The notes under the pieces are model-generated. The model was not told the DNA's origin and did not search any database. It was given only the letters and a program-made list of their open reading frames with translations. A stretch of DNA of 64,000 bases. Source: Methanolobus sp. ZRKC5 (GTDB taxonomy: Archaea > Halobacteriota > Methanosarcinia > Methanosarcinales > Methanosarcinaceae). The stretch lies in assembly GCF_038446525.1 (NCBI RefSeq), contig NZ_CP151792.1, positions 620,001 to 684,000 of the forward strand, given 5' to 3'. The translations under genes and the position numbers were made by a program. Numbering within the stretch: the first letter of the stretch is position 1; the number at the start of each line of letters is the position of its first letter. Shown here piece by piece: positions 17,827-28,439 of the stretch.

Positions 17827-19689
17827 TCACCCCTTTATAGCTTTAGCACCGGTAACAATCTCTTCATCAAGACCCTCAACTATTAGAGAAGGCAGTCTTG
17901 AGACCTCTGCATCATCAAGAGTTGCTACAGAATACTTTACAACCTTAGAAGAATCCGGAGAGACAGTGAGGTCCCATATATAATCAAAATCATTACCCAT
18001 ATTTATGACCTTAGGCTCAGGAACTGCGTTTTCTATTTCAAATGGAACCATATCATGGACCTTGAAATCCTGTTTCTTGCTGGAAAAATTCTTGACCCTT
18101 ATAGACACATCAACTCCTTCATTACCATTAGATTCAACTATCCTTTCAACAAGAAGGTTACCCATAACCTTCGCAACAACAGGATTGATGTCAGGAACCT
18201 CACGATTAAGAGTTTCAGCCAGTTTCTTTGCCATTTTTGGAAGCACTTTTGTTATTATTACTTCTTTCTCACGTCTCTTTTTGAGACTATCACGCTTGTT
18301 AAGATACCGATTCATTTTCCTTGAAACTTCCTTTATTGCCAGCTCAACCTCATCCTTTATCTCAGGAATATCAGCAACTGCATCTTTGGATTCGGAAGTA
18401 AAAGGAACATTTGTTGAAGCAACGTGTACCAGAATAACGACAGGCCCTGAAGGCAATCCGCCACCTGGCTGATTCAACCCATACTGCTTCCATTTAATTG
18501 ACTCGATGGCATGCGTGATCACACAGCCACCCTGCTGGTACAGAAGAGGGACCCTGTTTGCAAAGCGCATGATGTCCACACGATCATCCTTTTGCAATTC
18601 GCCACCAAATGCAATACCCACTTCAACAATGAACGGGCTTCCAGCGTAAACTGAAGGACTTCTGGTCGTGGTGGCTATGAAATCGACACTGAACTCTTTT
18701 TCAAGTCCTTTGTAAATAAGCTCTTCACCTATAGGAGACAGACAATCAGTCGGAGGAGCCATTATTTTGACTTTGGAGAATGCATCAAGCAACTTCTTTG
18801 ACTGGTCCCTGCTCATTTCATGAGGGTCCGTATCAGGATCAAGACCTGAAGCCTTGCATATCTCTTCAGAAGCTAGGTGCCCTATCTTTGAAAATGAATA
18901 ACGCAAAAACGGGGATAATTTTTGCCTCTCTGTATATCTTAACATTTTCATGAGAGTACCAAGCTCTATCCCATGAGGATGCGGCAAAATCTCTTTTGCA
19001 GGAACCGGAAGCTTATCAGTTGCGCGCTCAAAAATCACTTCATTGCCATCAGGCTCTATAAGAGTTAGTCTGGCATGCGGATTTACAATCGCAGTCGCCT
19101 TAAGATATTCATAAATGGATTGTCTTCTTCCTTTTACATAGGAAGCCTCCATTTCCATCTCAACACGTGTGCCATGTGGCCTATCCCAGTCCACAATATC
19201 ATCCTTGAGTATCTCGGGATCATTTGTACTGGTATTTATCATAAGCTCATAATAGTGAGCAGGATTTCCGTGACCAATTTTGGATATGATCTTTGTATGA
19301 TTTCCTGATGTCAATTGAGAGTATAGCACAGAAGCCGATATACCTATACCTTGCTGGCCACGACTCTGTTTGATCGCATGGAATCTTGAACCATACAATA
19401 GCTTTGCAAACACCTTAGGAATCTGTTCTTTAACTATTCCCGGACCATTGTCCTCCACTATAATAATTACGTTATCCTTTCCTGACCGTTCTATGTGCAG
19501 GAATATATCCGGTAGTATCTCTGACTCTTCACACGCATCAAGAGAGTTGTCCACTGCTTCCTTGACCGTGGTGATCAAACTTCGCGGAGCAGAGTCAAAA
19601 CCCAGTATCTGCCGGTTCTTTTCAAAGAACTCAGCGACACTTATTGATTTTTGGTTCTTGGCAAGTTCTTCTGCAATTGGATTATCCAT
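17827..19689 (-). CDS. top6B: DNA topoisomerase VI subunit B
   Basis: A 620-residue GHKL ATPase subunit. The Bergerat fold motifs are all present: [12 protein letters not shown] (N box), VEDNGPGI (G1) and [11 protein letters not shown] (G2 lid). The transducer domain contains the switch lysine segment [23 protein letters not shown]-terminal Ig-like domain follows from about residue 530. It is first in a two-gene operon with top6A and binds ATP to drive double-strand passage. Confidence 0.96.
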   Translation of the reverse strand: MDNPIAEELAKNQKSISVAEFFEKNRQILGFDSAPRSLITTVKEAVDNSLDACEESEILPDIFLHIERSGKDNVIIIVEDNGPGIVKEQIPKVFAKLLYGSRFHAIKQSRGQQGIGISASVLYSQLTSGNHTKIISKIGHGNPAHYYELMINTSTNDPEILKDDIVDWDRPHGTRVEMEMEASYVKGRRQSIYEYLKATAIVNPHARLTLIEPDGNEVIFERATDKLPVPAKEILPHPHGIELGTLMKMLRYTERQKLSPFLRYSFSKIGHLASEEICKASGLDPDTDPHEMSRDQSKKLLDAFSKVKIMAPPTDCLSPIGEELIYKGLEKEFSVDFIATTTRSPSVYAGSPFIVEVGIAFGGELQKDDRVDIMRFANRVPLLYQQGGCVITHAIESIKWKQYGLNQPGGGLPSGPVVILVHVASTNVPFTSESKDAVADIPEIKDEVELAIKEVSRKMNRYLNKRDSLKKRREKEVIITKVLPKMAKKLAETLNREVPDINPVVAKVMGNLLVERIVESNGNEGVDVSIRVKNFSSKKQDFKVHDMVPFEIENAVPEPKVINMGNDFDYIWDLTVSPDSSKVVKYSVATLDDAEVSRLPSLIVEGLDEEIVTGAKAIKG

Positions 19690-19775
19690 AAGAATATCTT
19701 CCTCGTCCTTTATTGGTCACTATTACAATGACCAGAAAATAATAACTCGGAATATATAAAAATGTTTTTTCCGAA

Positions 19776-20009
19776 TCACTTCAATTCTGCACCCACAATA
19801 GTTTGTGTTGCAGTGACAGACCCGGTCTCACGAATCAAGTCTACAATGCTATTGAGATGTCCCAGATCATCCACCTCAATTACCACAACAAAATCATACT
19901 CACCAAACACGTGATAGATGTCCTTTATTCCTTCAATTTTGTTAAGTTCATTAAAAGCGGTTCTTTCGCTGCCAGGCAGCACATTTACCATTGTAACTCC
20001 AATTACCAT
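19776..20009 (-). CDS. Lrp/AsnC-type ligand-binding (RAM) domain protein
   Basis: A 77-residue protein consisting only of the AsnC_trans_reg domain: VIGVTMVNVLPGSERTAFNE, then HVFGEYDFVVVIEVDDLGHLN and IRETGSVTATQTIV. No DNA-binding helix-turn-helix is attached, so it is a stand-alone RAM domain that probably binds an amino acid and forms a mixed octamer with a full Lrp protein. I use the ATG at 20009, ten codons inside the longest frame, because the domain begins there. Confidence 0.82.
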   Translation of the reverse strand: MVIGVTMVNVLPGSERTAFNELNKIEGIKDIYHVFGEYDFVVVIEVDDLGHLNSIVDLIRETGSVTATQTIVGAELK

Positions 20010-20184
20010 TGTATCACTCACAATGAAAGTGGAATGCAAGGTATTTATCAGTTTTCGACGGAATTTTCCAAAATAATTAAAAGTAATATCAAGTGCAAGA
20101 GGTGTTTAAATGGTACTTTTAACCAAATCACCTCATCATAATGATGATGATAAGCAAAACGTATATATACAATAGTATGCATAC

Positions 20185-20264
20185 TAGAAGTAGATGAGCG
20201 GGTTATCCTTTTTTTGACAATAACCCCCACTCCCCAACCCGCTCATACTCCACTCCACTTTTTT
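20185..20264 (+). ncRNA. Candidate small RNA with stem-loop and T-tract
   Basis: TGAGCGGGTT (20195-20204) pairs perfectly with AACCCGCTCA (20236-20245), and an alternative inner pairing with ATAACCC is also possible. A TATA-like element (GTATATATAC at 20161-20170) sits about 25 bp before the proposed 5' end, and a six-T run ends at 20264. The region has no long open frame. The promoter-hairpin-T-tract order suggests an independently transcribed RNA, but it could instead be a leader or a terminator. Confidence 0.4.
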
Positions 20265-20670
20265 CATTCATTTTTACTAAAATAAACTGACAAAATGTTA
20301 AGCGTTGCTTACGCTGAGCTTTATATTATGTAATTATCAGAGATCTCTGTTGAGTTATTAGTACTGAGAATACATTTTCATACTATTTTTAATAAAAATA
20401 ACAGAGTACCTATTTCTATAAACTTGAATAAATCTTACAAAATAAGACAACTGTTCAAACAAATACAAATGATGATGCAATATAAAATAAGTATATCAGA
20501 TAAATATAAAAGACAAATCATGAAGGAAATCAAATCCAGTCAAATATCCAGCACAATAATTACTGTCATACATATACAATCAAACATATGCATTTGATAC
20601 TAGGCATTACAATGCATATTAAATAATGCACGTATGCCACACATAGCACTTCGGGCCACAATAAGCAGAA
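20265..20670. other. AT-rich intergenic stretch
   Basis: About 400 bases between the candidate small RNA and the 3' end of rfcL. It is very AT-rich and contains several short TGCAT/ATGCA repeats near 20590-20635. I see no open frame with a ribosome site and no recognisable RNA fold. Confidence 0.45.
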
Positions 20671-22149
20671 TTAAAAATCAAAAAGAGTCTTTTGTGGTTT
20701 TTTTGCAGGTTCCTTTTTAGAAAAGGAAGATTCACTTGTTACAGGGCCCTCTTTATTTGAACCCGGCAATTTATCCAGACTCAACTGAGAAGGATCTTTT
20801 TTAGGACTCTTTTTTTCTACGAAAAAGACTGGTTCATCTGAAGAAAACACATTCTTTCGCAGCTCCTGTGCACCATCATAAATAGCCTGAATCTTTTTTG
20901 TGACCTTTTTAGCACCCATCAGGTAGAGCAATTCATCCATCTCAAGTCCAAGTGTTGCAACAACGTCTATCGCATAGTCATCGGTTTCCAAAAGCTTCGT
21001 ATAGAGCCCTGCAACCTCAAGCCGTGAATACCGCATTGATTCATGACAATGAGCACCCACTTTCACAGCAATATTATTTCTCATATTCCTTTTAGAACGC
21101 ATCTGGCCCATTTTACGCCAGAGAGAAGGTGCCTGGTACCTCACAAACCCACTACGATTGCGAGATTTTGAAACAACTGCTCCACCAGTCATGAGCATGC
21201 CCGCATAACGCCACATGCGATAATTTTGTCGCCTGCGCACACGTCCCAAAAAACGATCAGAACGTGAAAGATAAGAATATGCCTGAATAATATCATCCGT
21301 AAGCGCTTCTTCACCTTTACCCGTGTACTGGTAAGGAAGATTCTCATCCACCCAATGAATCAGATCCTCAGGAGTCTCATCAAGATTATAAGTCGCCTCA
21401 ATAGCAGAAGAAATATCATTTCCCTTGAAGATCCTCCCCACAACTTTGAATATGGACTCTTTATTATCCCGCTCAGAGGTAGAGATGTCTTCGATGTCAA
21501 TTTCCGTACGTCCAAGAGCAACTGCCTGGAGATCATTTACAGCACTCCTGAAATCCCCGTCTGCCGTCTCAGCTATTTTCTCGATTACACCGACACCGCA
21601 CATCAGGCCCTCATTAAGTGCAATTTTCTTGAGTGCAGGCACCATGGACCGGGATTGAACGGAACCGAACTTCAGCTCAAGGCATAAAGAACGCAGTGAA
21701 GAAGATATACCATAAAGATCGTTAGCAATTAGAACGATGGGTTGATTTGTTTTTTTAACAATATCAATAATAGCACGTGCTCCCCCACGATCACTATTTC
21801 CATGAAGATTATCAGCCTCGTCAAGTACAACCAGCCTTTTGGTAGAGGCACCTGTTAGAGTTTGCATCCGGGATGCTGAGCCTGCCACCTTTTCGATCAC
21901 ACCTGCAGTCCGCTGGTCGCTGGCATTGAGTTCTATAACTTCCCAGCCCATATCATTTGCAAGTGCATATGCAGAAGATGTCTTACCTATGCCCGCCTGA
22001 CCATGAAGCAATACTGCTCTTGATTCCGGGATGCCATGTGCCCATTGCTCACTCCACTTCATAAGGTCGACTATCACTTTTTTATGACCTACGACATCAT
22101 CAAGTGTTCCTGGCCGGTATTTCTCTGCCCATTCCATCTGCACAGTCAT
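20671..22149 (-). CDS. rfcL: Replication factor C large subunit
   Basis: A 492-residue clamp loader subunit. The AAA+ core shows [17 protein letters not shown], Walker [11 protein letters not shown], Walker [12 protein letters not shown] and a sensor-1 region (VLIANDLYG). The C-terminal extension is Lys/Ser-rich and ends in QKTLFDF, a PCNA-interacting PIP box. With RfcS it loads PCNA onto primed DNA. Its 5' end overlaps the upstream open frame of mtxX, but the likely mtxX start lies 88 bp away, so the two genes are divergent with a shared promoter region. Confidence 0.95.
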   Translation of the reverse strand: MTVQMEWAEKYRPGTLDDVVGHKKVIVDLMKWSEQWAHGIPESRAVLLHGQAGIGKTSSAYALANDMGWEVIELNASDQRTAGVIEKVAGSASRMQTLTGASTKRLVVLDEADNLHGNSDRGGARAIIDIVKKTNQPIVLIANDLYGISSSLRSLCLELKFGSVQSRSMVPALKKIALNEGLMCGVGVIEKIAETADGDFRSAVNDLQAVALGRTEIDIEDISTSERDNKESIFKVVGRIFKGNDISSAIEATYNLDETPEDLIHWVDENLPYQYTGKGEEALTDDIIQAYSYLSRSDRFLGRVRRRQNYRMWRYAGMLMTGGAVVSKSRNRSGFVRYQAPSLWRKMGQMRSKRNMRNNIAVKVGAHCHESMRYSRLEVAGLYTKLLETDDYAIDVVATLGLEMDELLYLMGAKKVTKKIQAIYDGAQELRKNVFSSDEPVFFVEKKSPKKDPSQLSLDKLPGSNKEGPVTSESSFSKKEPAKKPQKTLFDF

Positions 22150-22237
22150 GTTCTTTACTCAATATTCAGGAAAAGTAATTAATGTTTGCATCACTTTGAT
22201 TGTTCTGATTGATAATATTGCTGGAAGGTATCTTTCC

Positions 22238-23104
22238 ATGGGATCAAAAAGTACAGAGAACCTCCTTGACCTGATAGAAGAAAGGGCATTACAAAATAAG
22301 GCAAGAGTTGCAATAGGAGTGCGTAATCCCAGTCCCAAGATGCTTAAGAGTGCCAGAGATGCACATGAAGCAGGATATGCACACGTGTTACTTGTAGGTA
22401 ACAAAAAAGAGATAGAGATAATAGGAACTGAGCTTGAGATAATAGGAACCAACGATCCTGAAAGAACACTTGGTGACCTCCTCAAATCCGGATACGTAGA
22501 TGCGGCAGTCAGAGGAACTGCAGGAGCTTCAGGAACATTGACACACCTCAAAAAAATCCTGAATCAGGAAAACCTGCACAGAATTGCACTGTTGCAAACA
22601 AGTGAAGGTACTCCCTTTTTCATCGCACCTGTGGGCATAGATGAAGGAAATAAACTTGCAGATAAAATAGAATTCATAAAACTAGGGGTGGAATACATCC
22701 GCAGGTTTAACATCGAACCAGTAGTAGGCATTCTTTCAGGAGGAAGACTGGGTGACCTGGGCCGCAACCTGCGAGTAGACCAGACACTTGCTGAAGGGGA
22801 CTTCATTGTTAACAGGATAAGAGAACTGGGAATAGACGCAAAGCATCATACGATACTGATAGAGGATGCCATAAAGGAAGCGAATTTCATACTTGCACCA
22901 GATGGCATATCAGGCAACCTCATATTCAGGACACTTGTGTTCCTGGGGGGAGGAGACGGACTTGGTGCACCCATATTAATGGATGACTACGTATTTGTCG
23001 ACACATCCAGAGTCGGAGGGCATTATACCAAAGCAATAATGCTTGCAAGTGCCCTTGTAGAAAAACATGATATACAGTCAGTGATGGATAAACAACAACA
23101 ATAA
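22238..23104 (+). CDS. mtxX: MtxX, methanogenesis marker protein 4
   Basis: A 288-residue protein starting at the ATG at 22238, preceded by GGAAGGT; the frame is open further upstream into the rfcL promoter. It belongs to the phosphotransacetylase-like family found in methanogens (MtxX, TIGR03270 from memory): ARVAIGVRNPSPKMLKSARDA, GGRLGDLGRNLRVDQTL and GGGDGLGAPILMDDYVFVDTSR. The reaction is not known; the name reflects linkage to methyltransferase genes in Methanosarcina. Its presence is strong evidence that the organism is a methanogen. Confidence 0.88.
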   Translation: MGSKSTENLLDLIEERALQNKARVAIGVRNPSPKMLKSARDAHEAGYAHVLLVGNKKEIEIIGTELEIIGTNDPERTLGDLLKSGYVDAAVRGTAGASGTLTHLKKILNQENLHRIALLQTSEGTPFFIAPVGIDEGNKLADKIEFIKLGVEYIRRFNIEPVVGILSGGRLGDLGRNLRVDQTLAEGDFIVNRIRELGIDAKHHTILIEDAIKEANFILAPDGISGNLIFRTLVFLGGGDGLGAPILMDDYVFVDTSRVGGHYTKAIMLASALVEKHDIQSVMDKQQQ

Positions 23105-23196
23105 TTATATCCAGAGCATACAATCTAATTTTAATAAAATCATTTTTATTTCAAAAAGAAATCATCGAAAGTAAGATGATAATACTGTAACAGGGA

Positions 23197-23970
23197 ATGA
23201 GTGATATGGAAGCTGTACTGATAAAAGCAAAAACAATTTCCTCTGCATGGTCCCAACTGATCCATGAAATATATGAAAAAGGAGAGGAACACAAACCCGA
23301 CTACAAAACAATGACAAAGAGAGTACATGCCACTATATGTATAGAGGATGTAGAAAACCTGCAGGTCAACCCTGCTGTACCCTTTGGAGAGAACCTTATA
23401 AGAAAATATAAAGAAGAACTCACAGAAGAGTATGCAGACTGGTATGTTTCACTTTCAGATGATGACAAGAGGAAATTTGATTATTGCTATGCAAAGCAAT
23501 TGTTCAGATATGGAGAAACAGCATACAATACAGTGCATGCAAATGTGAGCAACCTGCGCCCGGGCTCCAGAAGACATGTTGGCGTACTCTGGGAAAATGA
23601 AGTCCACATACCAAAGTACGAAGACCAGCCCTGCTGGATAGCCTACAAAGTGGAACTTTTGAATGATACTCAAGTAAGGATATACCTGCTATACCGCTCA
23701 TGGGATGCGTTTGGAGGATTCCCAGCCAACATCCCGGCCATTGTAGAAGGATTTAAAAAGGCATTCCGAGAACAAAACCTTGCCTTTGAGATCGAGTCAC
23801 TTATAGCCACAGGATGGGACACACACATTTATGAGACAGACCTTCAGGCAGTAGAGAAGATATTTAAGAATAATGAATTGTGCCCTATGTGTAAGTGTAT
23901 AACGCCAAAGCATTCATTCATCTCGACAACAAAAGGTAAAGCCTGCCCTGAATGTAAGAAATCAATGTGA
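23197..23970 (+). CDS. thyA: ThyA-type thymidylate synthase with C-terminal zinc ribbon
   Basis: A 257-residue protein. The segment DQPCWIAYKVEL aligns with the catalytic Cys region of thymidylate synthase, and LLYRSWDAFGGFPANIPAI with the RS-x-D-x-F-G-P-x-NI substrate region. The length to that point fits the short archaeal ThyA group. An added C-terminal tail has CPMCKC and CPECKK about 25 residues apart, a zinc ribbon not found in classical enzymes. It should methylate dUMP, in methanogens presumably with a tetrahydrosarcinapterin-derived C1 carrier. A second start three codons in is possible. Confidence 0.82.
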   Translation: MSDMEAVLIKAKTISSAWSQLIHEIYEKGEEHKPDYKTMTKRVHATICIEDVENLQVNPAVPFGENLIRKYKEELTEEYADWYVSLSDDDKRKFDYCYAKQLFRYGETAYNTVHANVSNLRPGSRRHVGVLWENEVHIPKYEDQPCWIAYKVELLNDTQVRIYLLYRSWDAFGGFPANIPAIVEGFKKAFREQNLAFEIESLIATGWDTHIYETDLQAVEKIFKNNELCPMCKCITPKHSFISTTKGKACPECKKSM

Positions 23971-24165
23971 ACTTCTTTTCACATCTTTTTTTTAATATAG
24001 CCTAACTACACCATTAGATTATCTTTTACTTTTTTAGGCATTAATTTTGAATCACAAAAGACGAAAATACATATTATTTTTAATATAATTCCATTAATTA
24101 TATATGTGTGATATATGCATACATGAGTATGATTAGATATTGACAAACATCAAAGAGAGATTGCC

Positions 24166-25968
24166 ATGAAACGACTTACCATTAGCATGTCTGATGAACT
24201 TTTTGATAAACTGGACGTAATTGACAATAAAAGTCTGTTCATCAGAAAACTTATCGAGAGGGAACTGGACATTTTAGATAATTCCCCGTCAGACGACATA
24301 GTATCGTGGACCGATAGGTTTGCAATTCTCAGAGATGACGTAAATACAATATTAAACAGGCTGTCATTGGTCGAAAATAGTTTCACCGGGATAAATGAAA
24401 TTAGTGGGAATATACAAAGTACCCCGGAAAGTAGGAGTACACAAGAACCTGCTGATGAAACCTTTACCAAAATGAATCCAACTATTCCAGAAATAAACAG
24501 TGAAGAAGAGATTACTGAAATCGACATCATTGACGATTTTGAAGAAACAGAGATCCAGCTTCAGCCACAAATATCAGAAAATGAAATACCCCCACAGGCA
24601 CCTGTTACAGTTGCACCGGAAATAATTATCAGTGAACCGAATGAGCAAGAACCTGCATGTGTTATACAACAGAATTTCGAAGAACAGGACCATGAAACTA
24701 ATTTATCTGAGATGATGGTAGAAAATAGTAGCCATCAGGAAATAGAAACTTCACCACTGAAAACAGAAACAACCGCACCAGAACCACTTGCACAAGTAAT
24801 GGAGCACACAAGTCAAGACACTGGATTCACGGTGCCGGAACTAAAACCACCGGAGCAGACAAATCAAGAATCTGAATTCACCACACCGGAACTAAAAACA
24901 CCGGAGCATACAAGTCAAGAATCAGAATTCACTATGCCGGAACTAAAAACACCGGAGCATACAAGTCAAGAATCAGAATTCACTATACCGGAACTAAAAC
25001 CACCAGAGCTAGCAAGTCAAGATACTGAATTCACCATGCAGGAACTAAAAACACCGGAGCACACAAGTCAAGAATCAGAATTCACTATACCAGAACTAAA
25101 AACACCGGAGCTAGCAAGTCAAGATACTGGATTCACTATGCCGGAACTAAAAACACCGGAGCTAGCAAGTCAAGATACTGGATTCACTATGCCGGAACTA
25201 AAAACACCGGAGCTAGCAAGTCAAGATACTGGACTCATTATGCCGGAACTAAAACCACCGGAGCAAGCAAGCCAAGATACTGGATTCATTATGCCGGAAC
25301 TAAAACCACCGGAGCAAGCAAGCCAAGATACTGGATTCACCATGCAGGAACTAAAAACACCGGAGCTAGCAAGTCAAGATACTGGATTCACCATGCAGGA
25401 ACTAAAAACACCGGAGCTAGCAAGCCAAGATACTGGATTCACTATGCCGGAACTAAAAACATCGGAACAGGCTTCACCAGAGAATGCAGCATTTACAATG
25501 CCTGATTTCAATTCACCAGCAGAAAGTCCTCAAGTAGAAACTACACCAGTAATACCAGATTTTAAACTACCGGAAGGAATGCCACCGTTCAACCCCGATG
25601 GAGAAAATACACCGAAACCAGCATTCAAAGTACCGGACCCACAGCAATCTGCCAATTCAGACGGAATGCCACCGTTCATGAATGGCGAAGCAGGCACTAT
25701 GCAGGAAATGCAAAATATACCCGGACAAACACCTGCATCCCCACCTGCAACAGAACAGGCATCTGATGCAAAACCGGATAAACTCGAAGGAAACATACTG
25801 ATGTATATGCCACGTGGGGCAAAAGTTAAAAAAGAAATTATCAAAAGTCTTGTTTCACGTCAGTTCAGTCAGGAAGATATAGACAGGAAGATACAAGAAC
25901 TTGTGACAAGGGAAGTACTTGTGCTCAAACAGGAAAATGGAATTGAGCAACTTCATAGATTAAAATAA
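24166..25968 (+). CDS. Ribbon-helix-helix protein with long tandem-repeat region and C-terminal winged-helix-like domain
   Basis: A 600-residue protein. Residues 1-40 form a ribbon-helix-helix DNA-binding domain (KRLTISMSDELFDKLDVI followed by SLFIRKLIEREL). Residues 80-540 are low-complexity, rich in Pro, Glu and Thr and likely disordered; they include at least 12 copies of a 17-residue unit with the core PELKTPELASQDTGFT. The last 65 residues (from LEGNILMYMPRGAKVKKEI) look like a winged helix. The gene has its own TATA-like promoter and no operon partner. I know of no characterised protein with this order; the ends suggest DNA bridging or chromosome organisation. Confidence 0.8.
   Translation: MKRLTISMSDELFDKLDVIDNKSLFIRKLIERELDILDNSPSDDIVSWTDRFAILRDDVNTILNRLSLVENSFTGINEISGNIQSTPESRSTQEPADETFTKMNPTIPEINSEEEITEIDIIDDFEETEIQLQPQISENEIPPQAPVTVAPEIIISEPNEQEPACVIQQNFEEQDHETNLSEMMVENSSHQEIETSPLKTETTAPEPLAQVMEHTSQDTGFTVPELKPPEQTNQESEFTTPELKTPEHTSQESEFTMPELKTPEHTSQESEFTIPELKPPELASQDTEFTMQELKTPEHTSQESEFTIPELKTPELASQDTGFTMPELKTPELASQDTGFTMPELKTPELASQDTGLIMPELKPPEQASQDTGFIMPELKPPEQASQDTGFTMQELKTPELASQDTGFTMQELKTPELASQDTGFTMPELKTSEQASPENAAFTMPDFNSPAESPQVETTPVIPDFKLPEGMPPFNPDGENTPKPAFKVPDPQQSANSDGMPPFMNGEAGTMQEMQNIPGQTPASPPATEQASDAKPDKLEGNILMYMPRGAKVKKEIIKSLVSRQFSQEDIDRKIQELVTREVLVLKQENGIEQLHRLK
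24832..25497 (+). repeat. 51-bp tandem repeat (12 units plus a degenerate 13th)
   Basis: In-frame 51-bp units encode 17-residue repeats with the core PELK(T/P)PE(L/H/Q)(A/T)SQ(D/E). The first unit begins at 24832 and the thirteenth, degenerate one at 25444, exactly 612 bp later. Units in the centre are nearly identical at DNA level, so copy number has changed recently by slippage or unequal exchange. Confidence 0.92.
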
Positions 25969-25969
25969 T

Positions 25970-26146
25970 TCAACTCAGACCTGATCTTTCTGCTGATGTC
26001 CCGGATAAAGTAACACCTGAAGAACACTGGACACAAACATTTCTCGAATGATCGTAGCAGCCATTACAAACTAGCCTTCCGCAAAGAGAACATGTGTTCA
26101 GGTTAGATACAGAACCACATATCGAACAAATACCCATCCTTTCCAT
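25970..26146 (-). CDS. Small zinc-finger protein
   Basis: A protein of about 58 residues with three Cys pairs: CSICG, CSLCGRLVCNGC and CVQC, plus a His, resembling a treble-clef or B-box-type double zinc site. Starts at 26146 (ATG) or at a TTG six codons upstream are both possible. The 3' end abuts the repeat-protein gene, convergently. It probably binds protein or nucleic acid; nothing more can be said. Confidence 0.65.
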   Translation of the reverse strand: MERMGICSICGSVSNLNTCSLCGRLVCNGCYDHSRNVCVQCSSGVTLSGTSAERSGLS

Positions 26147-26240
26147 TAAATAGTACTCAGGCAATTCAATCTGAAAAAACCATCGGTCAACTTTAAAAAT
26201 AAGTAAAAACAGGCCTATGAAGACCTGATTTATTCCAATA

Positions 26241-27902
26241 TCAACTTATTATAGCGCCCTTGCTTGCAGAACTGACGAATCTTCTGTATCTTGCAAGATA
26301 ACCCGTAACCTTCTTTTCCACAGGAACAAAGGTTTCCCTGCGCTTTTCAAGCACCTCTTCTGAAACCTTCAGGTTCAGTATCCTGCCAGGAATATCGATC
26401 TCGATGATATCACCTTCTTTTACAAGACCTATCGGACCGCCTTCCTGAGCCTCAGGTGAAATATGCCCTATGCACGGACCCCTGGTACCACCGGAGAAAC
26501 GACCATCTGTGATCAGTGCAACCTTGTCGATAAGCCCCATACCTGCAATAGCTGATGTAGGAGACAACATTTCACGCATACCAGGGCCCCCTTTTGGACC
26601 TTCATATCGTATGACCACAACATCGCCTGCAACGATATTCTTTGCAAGGATTGCCTCCATAGCTGCCTCTTCACTGTCAAAAACTCTTGCAGGACCACTA
26701 TGTTTAAGCATCTTAGGGTCAACTGCCGCCTGTTTAACAACTGAGCCATCAGGAGCAAGACTTCCCTTCAATATAGCAATGCCACCCTCTTCATGTATAG
26801 GCGCATCCAGAGTACCAATTATCCTTGCATTGAGTTTTGGATTGACCATTATAAAATCATCAAGGTTTTGGCCTATAGTCTTGCCATTTACAGTAGCTTC
26901 ATCAAGGTTTAGCTTTGAACTCAATCTAGCCATTATAGCCGGGACTCCGCCGGCCCTCTCGAAATCAAGCATGTAATGTGCACCGCCCGGTTTAAGGGAT
27001 ATGATATGAGGAGTAGTCCTGCTCAGCCTGTCAAACACATCAAGCGACAGCTCAAGACCAAATGCATGAGCTATTGCAGGAAGATGAAGGGTTGTATTGG
27101 TGCTACCACCAATTGCCATGTCAACCATAATAGCATTCTCAAATGATTCCATGGTGACTATACTACGAGAATTGATGCCTTCATGTACCATGGAGACGAT
27201 GCGTTCACCAGAGTATTTTGCAAGATGGATCTTTTTGGCATCTGCTGCATGAGCCGTACCACAACCAGGAAGACTAAGCCCCAGTGCCTCAGTCATACAA
27301 GCCATTGTGTTCGCAGTATACATACCTGCACATGAACCTGCACCACTACATGAACAATCTTCCAGTAGTTTCAGCTTTTCATCAGATACTTTTTCTGCCC
27401 GGCATTCACCCACACCTTCAAAGACAGAGATCAGATCCCGATACTCATCATCAACAAATCCAGGCATCATCGGACCGCCTGTCACGACAATAGCAGGAAT
27501 ATCAAGGTTTCCTGCTGCCATGAGATGACCAGGGGTAATCTTGTCGCATGCGGTTATCATCACCATTCCATCAAGCTGATGCCCCTGAAGGACAAGCTCA
27601 ATAGAATCCTCAATGGCCTCACGACTTGGAAGAGAATATTTCATCCCCTCATGACCCATGGCTATCCCGTCACAAATTCCAATTGTATGGAATTCAAATG
27701 GAACACCACCAGCACTTCTTATGCCAGCCTTTACTGCCTCTGCAACCTTATCAAGATTTATGTGGCCTGGTATCAGTTCATTTCTGGAGTTTACAACTGC
27801 TATGAATGGTTTCTGCATTTCAGAATCAGTCACACCGGTTGCCTTCAAAAGGGAACGATGCGGTGCGCGTTCGAGTCCTTTTTTGGTCTTGTCACTTCTC
27901 AT
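26241..27902 (-). CDS. ilvD: Dihydroxy-acid dehydratase
   Basis: A 553-residue IlvD/Edd enzyme of branched-chain amino-acid biosynthesis, converting dihydroxy-isovalerate and dihydroxy-methylvalerate to the keto acids. The Fe-S cysteines appear in [14 protein letters not shown] and [21 protein letters not shown], and the C-terminal beta-barrel in [19 protein letters not shown]. Length is normal for archaeal IlvD. It is monocistronic here; other ilv genes are not in the window. Confidence 0.95.
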   Translation of the reverse strand: MRSDKTKKGLERAPHRSLLKATGVTDSEMQKPFIAVVNSRNELIPGHINLDKVAEAVKAGIRSAGGVPFEFHTIGICDGIAMGHEGMKYSLPSREAIEDSIELVLQGHQLDGMVMITACDKITPGHLMAAGNLDIPAIVVTGGPMMPGFVDDEYRDLISVFEGVGECRAEKVSDEKLKLLEDCSCSGAGSCAGMYTANTMACMTEALGLSLPGCGTAHAADAKKIHLAKYSGERIVSMVHEGINSRSIVTMESFENAIMVDMAIGGSTNTTLHLPAIAHAFGLELSLDVFDRLSRTTPHIISLKPGGAHYMLDFERAGGVPAIMARLSSKLNLDEATVNGKTIGQNLDDFIMVNPKLNARIIGTLDAPIHEEGGIAILKGSLAPDGSVVKQAAVDPKMLKHSGPARVFDSEEAAMEAILAKNIVAGDVVVIRYEGPKGGPGMREMLSPTSAIAGMGLIDKVALITDGRFSGGTRGPCIGHISPEAQEGGPIGLVKEGDIIEIDIPGRILNLKVSEEVLEKRRETFVPVEKKVTGYLARYRRFVSSASKGAIIS

Positions 27903-27933
27903 TGGAAAACCTCATTTACTGCATAATGTTTAA

Positions 27934-28439
27934 ACTAATAATAGTAATGGAAAAAGGAATATATAATAAGTATGCGCTGCACGACAAATACCCGACATAT
28001 GAAGATTATGATAATTGACTAAAATTAACACACATGAACTACACACAAATGCATACAAGAAAGTATGACAAATACCTAAAGTTAAGCAATTATCCACCAC
28101 TAGTATTACGCAAATAATACACCGTATGCTGTATGATTTTGTGTGAAATATTGTAAGAATGAAAGATACGAGTCAATCAAATACCATTATGTATTACTGG
28201 CGGCCCTATCCAGAAGATGCCACCCATTGATTTAAATATGGATGATGTATTCCAAGTAGCGAGCTCTATGGAGCAGATAACTGTGCATTCACTGAATTAT
28301 AGGCCAGTAACCATTGTCAAACTCATATTTGCAGAAAACGGCATCTCTTGAGACAGTAATAAAACACACATATTTTAAAAGATACACATCGATATAGACT
28401 ATAATAAGCATACATTGAATAATACACATTTTAACAACT
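27934..28439. other. Intergenic region between ilvD and a radical SAM gene
   Basis: About 500 bases of divergent upstream sequence. It holds a 44-codon open frame at 28217-28351 (described separately) and TATA-like sequence just before 28440. The rest is AT-rich with no further features that I can support. Confidence 0.5.
28217..28351 (+). CDS. Short open frame, possible microprotein or gene remnant
   Basis: A 44-residue frame (MPPIDLNMDDVFQVASSM at the start, IVKLIFAENGIS at the end) that reads like real protein in composition, and whose frame stays open for 20 codons upstream of the ATG. No clear ribosome site is present, so it may be the surviving piece of a decayed gene. Confidence 0.35.
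   Translation: MPPIDLNMDDVFQVASSMEQITVHSLNYRPVTIVKLIFAENGIS

Noticed and set aside
22148-22237. N-terminal extension of mtxX
   Set aside because: The extra 30 residues are not found in the family, and a better ribosome site lies before the ATG at 22238.
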